DNA from: Alteromonadaceae bacterium | Lineage (GTDB): Bacteria; Pseudomonadota; Gammaproteobacteria; Enterobacterales; Alteromonadaceae | Direction: 5' to 3' | NCBI GenBank assembly: GCA_013373625.1 | Contig: JABXHM010000030.1 | Coordinates: 27,008 to 91,007 of the forward strand | Length of the DNA: 64,000 nt | Part shown: piece by piece, positions 53,980 to 63,709 of the stretch | Layout: the number at the start of each line of letters is the position of its first letter | Numbering within the stretch: the stretch's first letter is position 1 | Notes under the pieces: generated by a model | Databases searched by the model: none | The model's input: only the letters and a program-made list of their open reading frames with translations | What the model was told of the DNA's origin: nothing | Program-made: the position numbers and the translations under genes

Positions 53980-55068
53980 ATGTTCTTAAAAACCGTATTC
54001 TTTTTTGCAACGCTGATAACCTTTTCAACGGTTGCCTGTGCAGAAAGCTCAAGGGACGAACTTGCCAGTACTGTAGCTGAACGCAGTATGGTTATCTTAA
54101 CAGACGTATTATCGCAAATTGGCGCTCGCCCTGCTGGCAGTCAACAAGAAAAAAATACTGTAGAATTAATTGCCAGTACCTGGCAACAAGCCAATTTAAC
54201 TAACATTGAACAGCAATCTTTCAGCGCTACTGTGCGTGGCAAAGACATAGATAGTCAAAATATCTGGGTGACGCTGCCCGGTACTTCAGATAAACATATC
54301 GTTATCGGTGCACATTACGACTCAACAGGTGTTAAGGCTGGCTCCGAAGGTGCTACCGACAATGGCGTAGCGCTGGCTTTAGTAACCGCACTAGCTGAGC
54401 AATTACCAGCCTATAAACTCAATGCGACTGTCACCTTTGTTTTGTTTGGCGCTGAAGAAGTTGGCTTACAAGGTGCTAAAGCATTTGTTGCAGAACGCGT
54501 AAAAACCGGGCAATTGCCTGAGCCTGACAGTATGATAAATCTGGATACTATTGCCGGCGGCGATAAATTGTATATTCATAGTCCGACGCAAACTGCTTAC
54601 AAGAGCTGTGTTACTGCCAGTACGTATAATGCATCACCTGAGATCCGCCACGAGCTACTGAAACTGGCTGGTGATCAAGGCCTGCCGTTTAATTTACATC
54701 CGAGTTTTCCCGGCTATCCTGAGGGTGAAACCGCAGGTTGGTCAGATCACGCCCCTTTTGCCTGCACCGGTATTCCCATTGCTTATATCGAAGCGACCAA
54801 TTTTGCCATTAATGGCAAAGATGGTTTTGACGGTTATTCGCAGAGTTTACATCCAGAATTGTGGGATTGCCTGGACGCACCTCAACAAACAGCCTGTGAT
54901 CGGGACGCAGAAAAACGCTGGGGGCGCATATGGCACACCGGTAATGACAGGTTAGCAACACTGGAAACCTTGCATCCGGGTCGTTTACAGGCGCAGTTGT
55001 CAGCGGTGAGTAAATTACTGGTATATTACCTCACCGGTAATGGGTTAACAGGAGACAAAAACCTGTGA
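53980..55068 (+). CDS. Secreted M28-family aminopeptidase
   Basis: The ATG at 53980 is preferred; a TTG sits one codon upstream. The 362-residue protein has a signal peptide (about 1-21, ending VACA) and an M28 two-zinc core. Metal and catalytic residues are visible in IGAHYDSTG (His, Asp), EGATDNGVAL (bridging Asp), FGAEEVGLQGA (Glu-Glu), INLDTIAGG (Asp) and GWSDHAPFACTGIP (His). A C-terminal region has several Cys that may pair. It acts outside the cytoplasm on peptides. It stands alone between tRNA-Asn and rnf. Confidence 0.9.
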   Translation: MFLKTVFFFATLITFSTVACAESSRDELASTVAERSMVILTDVLSQIGARPAGSQQEKNTVELIASTWQQANLTNIEQQSFSATVRGKDIDSQNIWVTLPGTSDKHIVIGAHYDSTGVKAGSEGATDNGVALALVTALAEQLPAYKLNATVTFVLFGAEEVGLQGAKAFVAERVKTGQLPEPDSMINLDTIAGGDKLYIHSPTQTAYKSCVTASTYNASPEIRHELLKLAGDQGLPFNLHPSFPGYPEGETAGWSDHAPFACTGIPIAYIEATNFAINGKDGFDGYSQSLHPELWDCLDAPQQTACDRDAEKRWGRIWHTGNDRLATLETLHPGRLQAQLSAVSKLLVYYLTGNGLTGDKNL

Positions 55069-55162
55069 TCTTTTGGGCCCAGCAGCGCATACAACGGTGA
55101 AAGGTTAATGTATAACCAATCAATCAGTTAGCAAACTTTCGCCGTGATTTACTGTTAACGCA

Positions 55163-55184
55163 AACAATGTCGAACAACATTGTT
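55163..55184. repeat. Inverted repeat upstream of rnfA
   Basis: AACAATG and CATTGTT are perfect complements separated by 8 bases, about 105 bases before rnfA. It could be a regulator site for the rnf operon; no known motif is matched. Confidence 0.35.
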
Positions 55185-55289
55185 AATCTGCGTAAAAATA
55201 TTAGATAATACGCACGCTTTGAGTGTAACAACATCATCAACCCAACGAACATCGAATTGCTTTAACGACACAGTGGCCAAACGTAACCC

Positions 55290-55871
55290 ATGACTGAATT
55301 TTTATTGCTGCTCATCAGTACCGTACTGGTTAACAACTTTGTACTGGTTAAGTTTCTTGGATTATGCCCGTTTATGGGGGTATCCAGTAAGCTTGAAACA
55401 GCTATTGGCATGTCAATGGCCACCACATTTGTACTCACCCTGGCGTCGGTGTGTAGCTATTTAGTGGAAACTTATCTGTTGCAGCCATTGGGGATAGGTT
55501 TTTTACGCACACTGAGTTTTATTCTGGTCATTGCGGTAGTGGTTCAGTTTACTGAAATGGTGGTACATAAAACCAGCCCGACGCTGTATCGTTTACTGGG
55601 TATTTTTTTACCGCTGATCACGACCAATTGCGCAGTACTTGGCGTTGCCTTACTCAATCTGACAGAACAGCATAATCTGGTTGAAAGTATTATCTATGGT
55701 TTTGGTGCCGCTCTGGGCTTTTCTCTGGCCATGATCTTATTTGCCGCCATGCGCGAGCGTCTTGCAGCAGCAGATGTGCCCAGCCCATTCAGGGGAGCGT
55801 CGATTGCCATGATTACAGCGGGTCTTATGTCACTGGCATTTATGGGTTTCAGCGGACTGGTGACATCCTAA
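55290..55871 (+). CDS. rnfA: Rnf complex membrane subunit RnfA/RsxA
   Basis: The 193-residue integral membrane subunit has six helices and equals E. coli RsxA in length. Landmarks are [18 protein letters not shown] near 15-32 and [14 protein letters not shown] near 108-121. The conserved Cys residues in these helices hold a membrane [2Fe-2S] cluster in RnfA/E. It starts the rnfABCDGE operon, and the stop overlaps rnfB (TAATG). Confidence 0.97.
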   Translation: MTEFLLLLISTVLVNNFVLVKFLGLCPFMGVSSKLETAIGMSMATTFVLTLASVCSYLVETYLLQPLGIGFLRTLSFILVIAVVVQFTEMVVHKTSPTLYRLLGIFLPLITTNCAVLGVALLNLTEQHNLVESIIYGFGAALGFSLAMILFAAMRERLAAADVPSPFRGASIAMITAGLMSLAFMGFSGLVTS

Positions 55872-56437
55872 TGTTATTATCATCGTTAATCGCACTTGGA
55901 CTCCTCGCCCTGGCCTTCGGCCTGGCGTTAGGCTATGCCGCTATTCGCTTTAAGGTGGAATCTGATCCGCTGGTAGAGCAAGTGGATGCAATTTTACCGC
56001 AAACCCAGTGTGGCCAGTGTGGCTATCCGGGGTGTCGCCCCTATGCCGAGGCAATCGCGAACGGCGATGAAATTAACAAGTGTCCGCCTGGTGGCGAGAG
56101 CACAATAAAAGAACTCGCCGAACTCATGGGTGTTGAAGCAAAACCACTCGATGCTGCCCACGGTGTCGATGACGAGACCAAAGTTGCCTATATCCGCGAG
56201 GATGAATGCATTGGCTGCACTAAGTGTATTCAGGCTTGTCCGGTAGATGCCATTGTAGGTGCCGCCAAACAAATGCATACGGTCATCACAGACGCCTGCA
56301 CGGGGTGTGATTTATGTGTAGAGCCCTGCCCTGTCGATTGTATTGATATGGTCACTCTTTCGCCTACAACGGCATCCTGGCAGTGGGATTTTAAACAAAC
56401 ACCGCGTGGTGACATTCCGGTCAAAATGGTGTCCTGA
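55871..56437 (+). CDS. rnfB: Rnf complex ferredoxin-like subunit RnfB/RsxB
   Basis: The 188-residue protein has an N-terminal membrane anchor, a four-Cys domain ([18 protein letters not shown] near 45-62) and two ferredoxin-type [4Fe-4S] motifs ([16 protein letters not shown] near 113 and [16 protein letters not shown] near 143). It is the electron-entry subunit. The following gene starts one base after its stop. Confidence 0.97.
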   Translation: MLLSSLIALGLLALAFGLALGYAAIRFKVESDPLVEQVDAILPQTQCGQCGYPGCRPYAEAIANGDEINKCPPGGESTIKELAELMGVEAKPLDAAHGVDDETKVAYIREDECIGCTKCIQACPVDAIVGAAKQMHTVITDACTGCDLCVEPCPVDCIDMVTLSPTTASWQWDFKQTPRGDIPVKMVS

Positions 56438-56438
56438 C

Positions 56439-58838
56439 ATGCAAAATGACTTCTCACACATTGTTGAACGCATTGACCAACACAAATTCTGGACATTTCC
56501 TGGCGGTGTAAACCCTGAGTACCGTAAACAGTTATCCAATCAAACGGAAATAGCCAGTATGCCGATGCCGCCAAAACTGGTGGTACCGGTGCGTCAGCAT
56601 ATAGGCACTGCGGGAAGTTGCCTGGTCACTGTCGGGGAAAACGTACTCAAAGGTCAACCGCTCACCAGCAGCCCTAATCCGTTTTCAGTACCGACTCATG
56701 CCCCCACGTCAGGGATTGTCACCGCCATTGAAGATTGCACTACCGCCCATCCCAGCGGTTTGCCTGAACTGTGTGTGGTCATTGAGCCCGATGGGCTGGA
56801 TACATGGACATCATTACAGCCTTTTGAAGATTATCAACAGCACAACAAACAAGTACTCCTTAATGCCCTGTGCGATGCGGGCATTGCCGGAATGGGCGGA
56901 GCGGGTTTTCCAACCCATATTAAATCAACAGCGCGAAAACCCATTGAGTTTTTGATCATTAACGGGGTGGAGTGCGAACCCTACATCACTGCTGATGACC
57001 GCCTGATGCGCGAACATGCCTGGCAAATCAGACAGGGAGTAGACATATTAAACCACCTGATTACGCCTAAAGTCATTGTAATAGCGATTGAAGATAACAA
57101 ACCTCAGGCTTTCAAGGCGATGCAAAAAGTGTGCGCCGATAATGCCAGTATCCGCGTTGTACAAATTCCTACCAAATACCCGGCAGGTGGCGAAAAGCAA
57201 CTGATTCAGGTACTCACCGGTCGAGAGGTACCACGCACCGGGTTACCCGCTGATGTGGGTGTGATGATGTTTAATGTGGGTACCTGTTACGCCATTGCCG
57301 ACGCCATTTTATATGGTAAACCGTTAATTCAGCGTGTGGTAACCATTACCGGCGAAGCACTGCAAAAACCGCAAAACGTATGGGCGCTCATAGGCACGCC
57401 AACTCAACACTTGTTGAATCACGCCCACTACCAGTTATCGCGCCAAAAAACGCCCACGGTTATTATGGGCGGCCCAATGATGGGCTTTACCTTACCGTCG
57501 GTCGATGTACCGGTAGTAAAAATAACTAACTGCATATTAGTGCCAGCGAAAAAAGAACTGAATATCAAGCAGCGTGAACTGGCCTGTATTCGTTGTAGTG
57601 CTTGTGCTGATGTCTGTCCGGCAAGCTTGCTGCCCCAGCAAATGTATTGGCACAGTAAAGCTGGCGAACTCGATAAAGCCGAAGAATACAATTTATTTGA
57701 TTGCATTGAATGCGGCGCGTGCGCGTTTGTATGTCCCAGTGAAATTCCATTGGTGCATTACTACCGTAAAGCCAAGTCTCAAATTCGTATTCAGCGCGAC
57801 GAAAAAGACAAAGCCGAAAAATCGCGGCAACGTTTTGAAGCCCGCAAAGCCAGACTGGAAAAAGAAAAACAAGAACGCGAGGCCAAGCATCAAAAAGCTG
57901 CTGCAGCGCGCAAACAAGCCAAACAAACCAGCGATGACACAACAAGTGCAGCCAAAGACAAAGTAGCGGCCGCGCTGGCTCGCGCCAAAGCAAAAAAAGC
58001 CGGCCAGTCAGAAAACGCTGAACCAGTGCAACCAACAGATGAAGTTGCGCCAAACGATAACAAAGCCAAAGTTGCTGCCGCCGTCGCCCGCGCTAAGGCC
58101 AAACGCGAACAAAACGCGGCAGGCTCCCCTGCCAATGACACGGCCGATGAAAATAGCACGAATACTGATAATAATGCCGAGACACAACGCAAAGCTAAGG
58201 TAGCGGCGGCAGTAGCCAGAGCGAAAGCTAAAAAGGCTGCGGCGCAATCAAGTACCAAGATTGACCAGTCGGCCAGCGATGCTGCTCAGACTGATGTTAA
58301 CGACGTTGATAAAGCTGGGCAGCCGGATTCCACGTCATCTGAAGGCTCTCTACCCGCTGAGGGCTCTCCAGAAGCCAAACGTAAGGCAAAAATTGATGCC
58401 GCGGTAGCGCGTGCCAAAGCAAAAAAAGCGAGTAAACAAAACAATTCTGATACCGTTCCGGCAGATACTGCATCGGCGCAAGTGAAACCTGATGAAGCGA
58501 TTGCGCAGCATGCCAAAGAAAATACAGCAGATGATTCGCCAGAAGCACGACGCAAGGCAAAAATAGCCGCAGCAGTGGCACGTGCAAAAGCCAAACAGGC
58601 CGCAGCACAAAACACCACTCAGGCAGATTCGCCAACGCAACAAGAACACAGCGATAGCCTAACTGAACACAGTGAAGCTAACGACATAACCAGCGAAAAC
58701 ACATCGGCGCAAGACTCGCCAGAAGCGCAGCGCAAGGCCAAAATCGCGGCTGCTGTAGCCCGGGCGAAAGCCAAAAAGGCGCAACGACAAGACGCCGCAC
58801 TTCCCCGCCCGACCGACGAAGGTAATTCAGACACATGA
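56439..58838 (+). CDS. rnfC: Rnf complex subunit RnfC/RsxC with repeated basic tail
   Basis: The ATG at 56439 (MQNDFSHIVERIDQ) follows the rnfB stop by one base and is preferred over an in-frame start inside rnfB. The product has 799 residues. The NADH/FMN-binding core has GMGGAGFPTHIK near 150 and the LIINGVECEPYITADDRLM segment. Two [4Fe-4S] motifs follow, CIRCSACADVCPASL near 386 and CIECGACAFVCPSEIP near 425. After about residue 460 a charged coiled-coil leads to six copies of an Ala/Lys/Arg-rich repeat (AKVAAAVARAKAKK and variants, about 506-790). E. coli RsxC has a similar extension. Confidence 0.96.
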   Translation: MQNDFSHIVERIDQHKFWTFPGGVNPEYRKQLSNQTEIASMPMPPKLVVPVRQHIGTAGSCLVTVGENVLKGQPLTSSPNPFSVPTHAPTSGIVTAIEDCTTAHPSGLPELCVVIEPDGLDTWTSLQPFEDYQQHNKQVLLNALCDAGIAGMGGAGFPTHIKSTARKPIEFLIINGVECEPYITADDRLMREHAWQIRQGVDILNHLITPKVIVIAIEDNKPQAFKAMQKVCADNASIRVVQIPTKYPAGGEKQLIQVLTGREVPRTGLPADVGVMMFNVGTCYAIADAILYGKPLIQRVVTITGEALQKPQNVWALIGTPTQHLLNHAHYQLSRQKTPTVIMGGPMMGFTLPSVDVPVVKITNCILVPAKKELNIKQRELACIRCSACADVCPASLLPQQMYWHSKAGELDKAEEYNLFDCIECGACAFVCPSEIPLVHYYRKAKSQIRIQRDEKDKAEKSRQRFEARKARLEKEKQEREAKHQKAAAARKQAKQTSDDTTSAAKDKVAAALARAKAKKAGQSENAEPVQPTDEVAPNDNKAKVAAAVARAKAKREQNAAGSPANDTADENSTNTDNNAETQRKAKVAAAVARAKAKKAAAQSSTKIDQSASDAAQTDVNDVDKAGQPDSTSSEGSLPAEGSPEAKRKAKIDAAVARAKAKKASKQNNSDTVPADTASAQVKPDEAIAQHAKENTADDSPEARRKAKIAAAVARAKAKQAAAQNTTQADSPTQQEHSDSLTEHSEANDITSENTSAQDSPEAQRKAKIAAAVARAKAKKAQRQDAALPRPTDEGNSDT
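57956..58790 (+). repeat. Six tandem-like repeats encoding the RnfC tail
   Basis: Within rnfC, segments encoding K(A/D)K(V/I)xAA(V/L)ARAKAK recur six times at irregular 100-150 base spacing, separated by acidic, Ser/Thr/Asp-rich linkers. Copy number could vary between strains. Confidence 0.8.
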
Positions 58839-59935
58839 AGCTAGCCGTATCAAGTTCACCCCACCAGCATGTCAGACGCACCACCGATCAGGTAATGCGC
58901 TTGGTGTTGTACGCTATGGTCCCGGGCGTCATTGCACAATTGTGGTTTTTTGGCTGGGGGGTGTTCTGGCAAATACTGATTGCGCTGGTAACGGCTCTGT
59001 TAACCGAGGCCGCGGTGGTTACACTGCGAAAACGTGAAATCGGTCAGGCACTAGCAGATTACAGCGCTATTGTTACAGCGCTTTTACTGGCCGTAAGCCT
59101 GCCTCCGCTATTACCCTGGTGGATGACTGTTCTGGGCACTTTTTTTGCGATTGCTATCGTCAAACAACTGTATGGTGGCTTAGGCTATAACTTGTTTAAT
59201 CCTGCCATGGCTGCCTATGTCATGTTGTTAATTTCTTTTCCGGCCGCCATGAGTAGCTGGTTGCCACCCGCCGACTTAGCAAAGCATACAGTTGGATTTA
59301 CGGATGCCCTGCAGGTTATTTTTAGCGGTTTTAACAGCGCCGGATATGATGCACTGCAGCTGCGTGCAGGCGCAGACGGTGTGACGATGGCAACACCGCT
59401 GGATATGGTTAAAACTCAAATCGGACAAGGTTATACCTACACCGAAGCGTTAAACCACTCGACCTTTAACAATACATTGTGGTCATCGGCCAGCGCAGGC
59501 TGGTCCTGGGTCGCTTTACTCTATGCAGCAGGCGGCCTGGCACTTATTCAGTTACGGGTAATTAGCTGGCATATTCCGCTGTCATTATTGGCCGGTGTAG
59601 CGGTTACAGCGACAATATTATCGATGATAAATGGTGACTTATACGCTTCAGCGCTGTTTCACTGGAGTAACGGTGCCGTTATGCTCGGGGCTTTTTTTAT
59701 TGCTACCGATCCTGTGTCAGCCTCCACTACGCCCAGAGGCCGGCTCATTTTTGGCGCGGCCATTGGCTTTTGGACCGTTATTATTCGTACCTTTGGCGGA
59801 TACCCGGATGCGATTGCGTTTAGTGTTATCATTATGAATATGGCGGTGCCGTTAATAGATTACTACACACAGCCAAAAGTATACGGGCAAAGCCGTACGC
59901 CGAAGCAAAAGGCTAAGCAACAGGGAGAGTCTTAA
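58835..59935 (+). CDS. rnfD: Rnf complex subunit RnfD/RsxD
   Basis: The 366-residue membrane subunit has about nine helices. The flavin-attachment region is visible as ASTTPRGRLIFGAA near 290-303, where a Thr carries covalent FMN in the family, and GGLGYNLFNPAMAAYVML is near 112-129. The ATGA overlaps rnfC, and the stop overlaps rnfG (TAATG). Confidence 0.96.
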   Translation: MKLAVSSSPHQHVRRTTDQVMRLVLYAMVPGVIAQLWFFGWGVFWQILIALVTALLTEAAVVTLRKREIGQALADYSAIVTALLLAVSLPPLLPWWMTVLGTFFAIAIVKQLYGGLGYNLFNPAMAAYVMLLISFPAAMSSWLPPADLAKHTVGFTDALQVIFSGFNSAGYDALQLRAGADGVTMATPLDMVKTQIGQGYTYTEALNHSTFNNTLWSSASAGWSWVALLYAAGGLALIQLRVISWHIPLSLLAGVAVTATILSMINGDLYASALFHWSNGAVMLGAFFIATDPVSASTTPRGRLIFGAAIGFWTVIIRTFGGYPDAIAFSVIIMNMAVPLIDYYTQPKVYGQSRTPKQKAKQQGES

Positions 59936-60585
59936 TGCCCTTATCAAGCATCGGTAAAAATGGCCTGATACTCGCAGGTTTTGCCATTGTCACAACAGGA
60001 TTAATTGCCCTCACCTTTGATGGCACTAAAGACAAAATTGACGCACAACGTGCAGCTAAAAAGCTGGCAACGTTAAACCAGGTAGTGCCACCTGAATATT
60101 ACAATAACCAGCTGTTTATGGACTGTATTGAAATCAGCGCTACCGCACTGGGGCAGGAAACCAAATCGGTATACCGCGCCCGACAGGATGGTGCCGACAC
60201 CGCGTTGGCCGTTGAGTTTACTGCGCCTGACGGCTACAGCGGTAACATTGACCTTATCCTTGGGGTATCCTCTGGCGGCGAAGTTTTGGGTGTGCGCGTA
60301 TTAGAACATGCGGAAACGCCCGGACTAGGAGATAAAATTGAGATGGGCGTCAGTGACTGGATGTTGTCATTTAATGGTAAAACCTACTCAGAAGAGGACG
60401 CTAAGCAGTGGAAGGTCAAAAAAGACGGAGGCCAGTTTGATCAATTTACTGGTGCCACCATTACCCCGCGAGCCGTTGTTAACAGCGTGGCCCGTGCGTT
60501 AGCTTATATTAACGATAACCAGCAGCAATTGTTTAATCAGCCGGCCAACTGCCAGGTATCGGCAAATTCAGAACAACAAGGGTGA
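59935..60585 (+). CDS. rnfG: Rnf complex subunit RnfG/RsxG
   Basis: The 216-residue protein has an N-terminal membrane anchor (about 8-28) and a periplasmic flavoprotein domain. The covalent FMN site is QFTGATITPRAVVNSV near 175, with the modified Thr in the S/T-GAT motif. VLEHAETPGLGDKIE near 125 is a family block. Its length is close to E. coli RsxG (206). Confidence 0.96.
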   Translation: MPLSSIGKNGLILAGFAIVTTGLIALTFDGTKDKIDAQRAAKKLATLNQVVPPEYYNNQLFMDCIEISATALGQETKSVYRARQDGADTALAVEFTAPDGYSGNIDLILGVSSGGEVLGVRVLEHAETPGLGDKIEMGVSDWMLSFNGKTYSEEDAKQWKVKKDGGQFDQFTGATITPRAVVNSVARALAYINDNQQQLFNQPANCQVSANSEQQG

Positions 60586-60588
60586 TTT

Positions 60589-61278
60589 ATGTATAAACAA
60601 CTCGTTGTCGAGGGTCTTTGGAAAAATAACCCGGCGCTGGTACAACTTTTAGGCCTGTGCCCACTGCTGGCAGTCACTTCAAGCGTCATTAACGGCCTCG
60701 GCCTTGGCCTCGCTACCATGTTAGTGCTAATAGGCTCTAATGCTACCGTATCGATCATTCGCCACTGGGTGACGTCAGCCATACGGATCCCGGTATTTGT
60801 AATGATCATCGCAGCCTTTGTCACCATTATTCAGTTATTAATGAATGCCTATACCTATGAGCTTTATTTGGCGCTGGGCATTTTTATTCCACTCATTGTG
60901 ACTAACTGCGCCATCATTGGTCGCGCAGAGGCCTTCGCGTCAAAAAATTCACTTCCCAATGCAGCCTTTGACGGCCTCATGATGGGTGCTGGTTTTACTT
61001 TTATTCTGGTAATTCTTGGCGGTTTACGTGAAATTCTTGGCAACGGCACCCTGCTTAACGGCGCCGAGCGCTTGTTTGGTTCAGGGGCTGAGCACTGGAA
61101 AATAACCCTGTTTACCACCGAGCATCCCTTTTTGCTCGCTATTCTGCCACCGGGTGCTTTTTTAGGTATGGGACTGCTCATTGCGGTGAAAAATATTATC
61201 GACAAAAAACTCGCCGAAAAAGCCGCCAGCAAAGACACTAAAACCGTAGTGCGAGCCCGCGTAACTGCAGAGAGTTAG
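60589..61278 (+). CDS. rnfE: Rnf complex membrane subunit RnfE/RsxE
   Basis: The 229-residue, six-helix subunit is homologous to RnfA, with [19 protein letters not shown] near 14-32 and [16 protein letters not shown] near 102-117. Length is similar to E. coli RsxE (231). It is followed after 5 bases by nth, the usual operon end. Confidence 0.96.
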   Translation: MYKQLVVEGLWKNNPALVQLLGLCPLLAVTSSVINGLGLGLATMLVLIGSNATVSIIRHWVTSAIRIPVFVMIIAAFVTIIQLLMNAYTYELYLALGIFIPLIVTNCAIIGRAEAFASKNSLPNAAFDGLMMGAGFTFILVILGGLREILGNGTLLNGAERLFGSGAEHWKITLFTTEHPFLLAILPPGAFLGMGLLIAVKNIIDKKLAEKAASKDTKTVVRARVTAES

Positions 61279-61283
61279 ATGTA

Positions 61284-61916
61284 ATGAATAAAGCAAAACG
61301 ACTGGAAATATTAACCCGACTGCGTGATGCCAATCCGCACCCCACCACCGAATTGAAATTTTCCAGCCCCTTTGAACTGTTAGTGGCTGTAACGCTGTCA
61401 GCTCAGGCCACAGACGTCAGTGTAAACAAAGCGACCGACAAACTGTTCCCGGTAGCGAACACGCCTGAGGCCATTGTTGCACTTGGCGTCGACGGCCTGC
61501 GTGATTATATAAAAACCATTGGGTTGTTTAATTCTAAAGCGCAAAATGTCTTTAAACTGTGTCAGATACTTATTGAACAGCACAACAGTGAAGTACCAGA
61601 AAGCCGTGAAGCCTTAGAGGCATTACCTGGCGTAGGTCGTAAAACGGCTAACGTGGTGCTCAACACTGCCTTTGGGTGGCCGACTATCGCGGTAGACACC
61701 CATATTTACCGCGTTTCCAATCGCACCAAATTCGCCATGGGTAAAACGGTTGAAAAAGTAGAAGAAAAGCTGCTAAAAGTCGTGCCCAGAGAATTTAAAG
61801 TCGACGTACATCACTGGCTAATACTCCACGGCCGTTATACCTGCATAGCCCGCAAGCCTCGCTGTGGCTCATGTATTATTGAAGATTTATGTGAGTTTAA
61901 AGACAAGACAGATTAA
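61284..61916 (+). CDS. nth: Endonuclease III (Nth)
   Basis: The 210-residue DNA glycosylase/AP lyase of base excision repair is collinear with E. coli Nth (211). The helix-hairpin-helix motif LPGVGRKTANVVL contains the catalytic Lys near 120, and the catalytic Asp is near 138 (AVDTHIYRVSNR). The [4Fe-4S] cluster cysteines are in CIARKPRCGSCIIEDLC (C-x6-C-x2-C-x5-C). It completes the rnf operon. Its last 246 bases have a second, diverged copy at 63710-63955 beyond an inserted lipoprotein gene, so the 3' part of this gene may itself be a recombinant. Confidence 0.97.
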   Translation: MNKAKRLEILTRLRDANPHPTTELKFSSPFELLVAVTLSAQATDVSVNKATDKLFPVANTPEAIVALGVDGLRDYIKTIGLFNSKAQNVFKLCQILIEQHNSEVPESREALEALPGVGRKTANVVLNTAFGWPTIAVDTHIYRVSNRTKFAMGKTVEKVEEKLLKVVPREFKVDVHHWLILHGRYTCIARKPRCGSCIIEDLCEFKDKTD

Positions 61917-61985
61917 TATTGCGATGTTATAAGCTAAAAAACAACTTCAGTTAGACTGCTATGTCTAGCAAACTGTCAATGTTAA

Positions 61986-63410
61986 TTATGTCCCTGTTAT
62001 TAGCATAGAAAAGCCATCAAGCTTAATAAATAAGTTATCATGCTGAAACCATCGATAAATTCCGTCATCACACTCCTCTCCATACGTTGCTTGTTCACAT
62101 TTTATAGCAGGACCTATATACACTTCATCATTTTCAAAATCTGAATGTTTATAGATAACCGTAGAAGGTGAATCTGAAGCACCAATCGGTCGCTTTACAA
62201 TCATTGTGTTATCGCGGTTTCCTTCTTCGTAACCGAACTGCCAAAGGTTTCCTTCCAGATCAAATTTGCTGCTCTTAATAGACGCAATAAAGCCATTAGG
62301 TGAATCTGCAAACCGCCCGTCCTCTTTTACTTCAAACGTTTCTAAATCAACGCTGATACGCACTAAAGATTCTGCATCTGTGTTTTGACGATAGAACGCA
62401 AGCCAAATAGAGTCATTGTTTGTACTGGGGTCAACATATTGACGAGCCCCGAAGTAATATGTCCAATTAAAGGAGAAAGGTAGTGAAATAATAGTTTCGT
62501 TGCGCATTGGGTCAATATAAACCAATCCATCTTCAGTGGTAAATATGAGCATACTAGTATCAGCAAAAACCGACAGAAGTTCATTTATACTTGAGGATCC
62601 AATATCATAATAGTTTACCTGACCTTGTTTATTAAGAATTCTGTTCGGACAAGAATAAACTACTTCATCTGTCCCCGGAATGACCTTTATACGACTGAAA
62701 CCACACCCTTCTAATGATGTAGTGTGAATAATTGTGTCATTATCCAAAGAAAACTGAGGATAGACCCAATACCCATCTTCATTTTTAATAAGTTCATCGG
62801 GGGAGAAAGCATAAATATTTTTGTCGTCAAAACTGCTGTAAGCATAGATATAACGTCCAGACGAAGTTATTTGACCTTCAAAATTATGATCTCGCACAAA
62901 ACCAATGCAAAAGTCAGTTGGATCAGTAGGGTCTGCAATAGCGTAGGAACGGGTGTCCTCTTGTAAAGTACCAAATAAATAGATTTTGTTTGGATCTAGC
63001 TTATTGCAATCGATTGGCGTTTTCTTTGCAGTTATGATTACTTGGGTTGGAACACTGTAATCTTCTCCATCAAATGCTGTCAGTTCAATTTCATAGTCCC
63101 CATACTTGTCCGGTATGAAACTTAATTTTTCACTTGTGTCGCCCTTTAATAGAACTGCAGAACCTACTGGCTTTGTCCTAAGCCTCCATTGATATGATAA
63201 TGTATCACCATCACTATCAAAACTTTCACTAGCATCTAGAAAAATAAGTGTTTCTATATCAACTTCCTGATTTGCCCCTGCATTGGCCACAGGCAAGTTA
63301 TTGGCTATAGGAACAGAAGGAACATTACTTTTAGCACTTTCAGAGCCATCTCCACATGCACTTAATAAAGCACTCACTGCAACAAGTACACTCAAAAATT
63401 TAAGGTACAT
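61986..63410 (-). CDS. PKD/Ig-like domain lipoprotein, unknown
   Basis: The 474-residue protein has a lipoprotein signal ending in LLSAC (Cys 19), followed by an Ig-like PKD domain (about 40-127). The domain shows the typical ANAGANQEVDIETLIFLDAS and FDSDGDTLSYQWRL patterns. The remaining ~340 residues look beta-rich, with several Cys, and resemble propeller-like surface proteins, but no named family was recognised. Composition is clearly more AT-rich than the rnf-nth genes beside it. It is antiparallel to nth and lies between nth and the nth remnant, consistent with acquired cargo. Confidence 0.75.
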   Translation of the reverse strand: MYLKFLSVLVAVSALLSACGDGSESAKSNVPSVPIANNLPVANAGANQEVDIETLIFLDASESFDSDGDTLSYQWRLRTKPVGSAVLLKGDTSEKLSFIPDKYGDYEIELTAFDGEDYSVPTQVIITAKKTPIDCNKLDPNKIYLFGTLQEDTRSYAIADPTDPTDFCIGFVRDHNFEGQITSSGRYIYAYSSFDDKNIYAFSPDELIKNEDGYWVYPQFSLDNDTIIHTTSLEGCGFSRIKVIPGTDEVVYSCPNRILNKQGQVNYYDIGSSSINELLSVFADTSMLIFTTEDGLVYIDPMRNETIISLPFSFNWTYYFGARQYVDPSTNNDSIWLAFYRQNTDAESLVRISVDLETFEVKEDGRFADSPNGFIASIKSSKFDLEGNLWQFGYEEGNRDNTMIVKRPIGASDSPSTVIYKHSDFENDEVYIGPAIKCEQATYGEECDDGIYRWFQHDNLFIKLDGFSMLITGT

Positions 63411-63709
63411 CTAAAATTCCTTTTAAAGATAACGATATGCGCAAAACTACAACACAAAAAGATACTATTTGAAAGGAATAAAAACTCGAATTAATAATTG
63501 CTTCCACTTCAGACCACCTAAGTAACTTATTGATATACGACGAATGTAATTATTTAATGTGCACTTTGATACAGCTAATTTTTGTTCTCCAAACGGGTAC
63601 CCTGAAAAATTGACGCTATTGTTGTTTCTAGCGATTGTCGTTTTATCTGCTTTCGCCACACAGCAAACCACTATAACCCAGCATTTTCTTGCATCTACTT
63701 TGATTATCA
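63411..63709. other. AT-rich spacer with no convincing gene
   Basis: These 299 bases probably include the promoter of the minus-strand lipoprotein gene. A minus-strand open frame at 63465-63710 has no family resemblance or clear start signal. The right edge is the abrupt start of nth homology at 63710. Confidence 0.4.

Noticed and set aside
56343..56438. Longer N-terminus for RnfC
   Set aside because: It would overlap rnfB by 95 bases with non-family sequence; the ATG at 56439 gives the expected RnfC start.
57890..58618. Ala/Leu-rich minus-strand open frames opposite rnfC
   Set aside because: They mirror the repeated Ala/Lys tail of RnfC; the rnfC frame is clearly the coding one.
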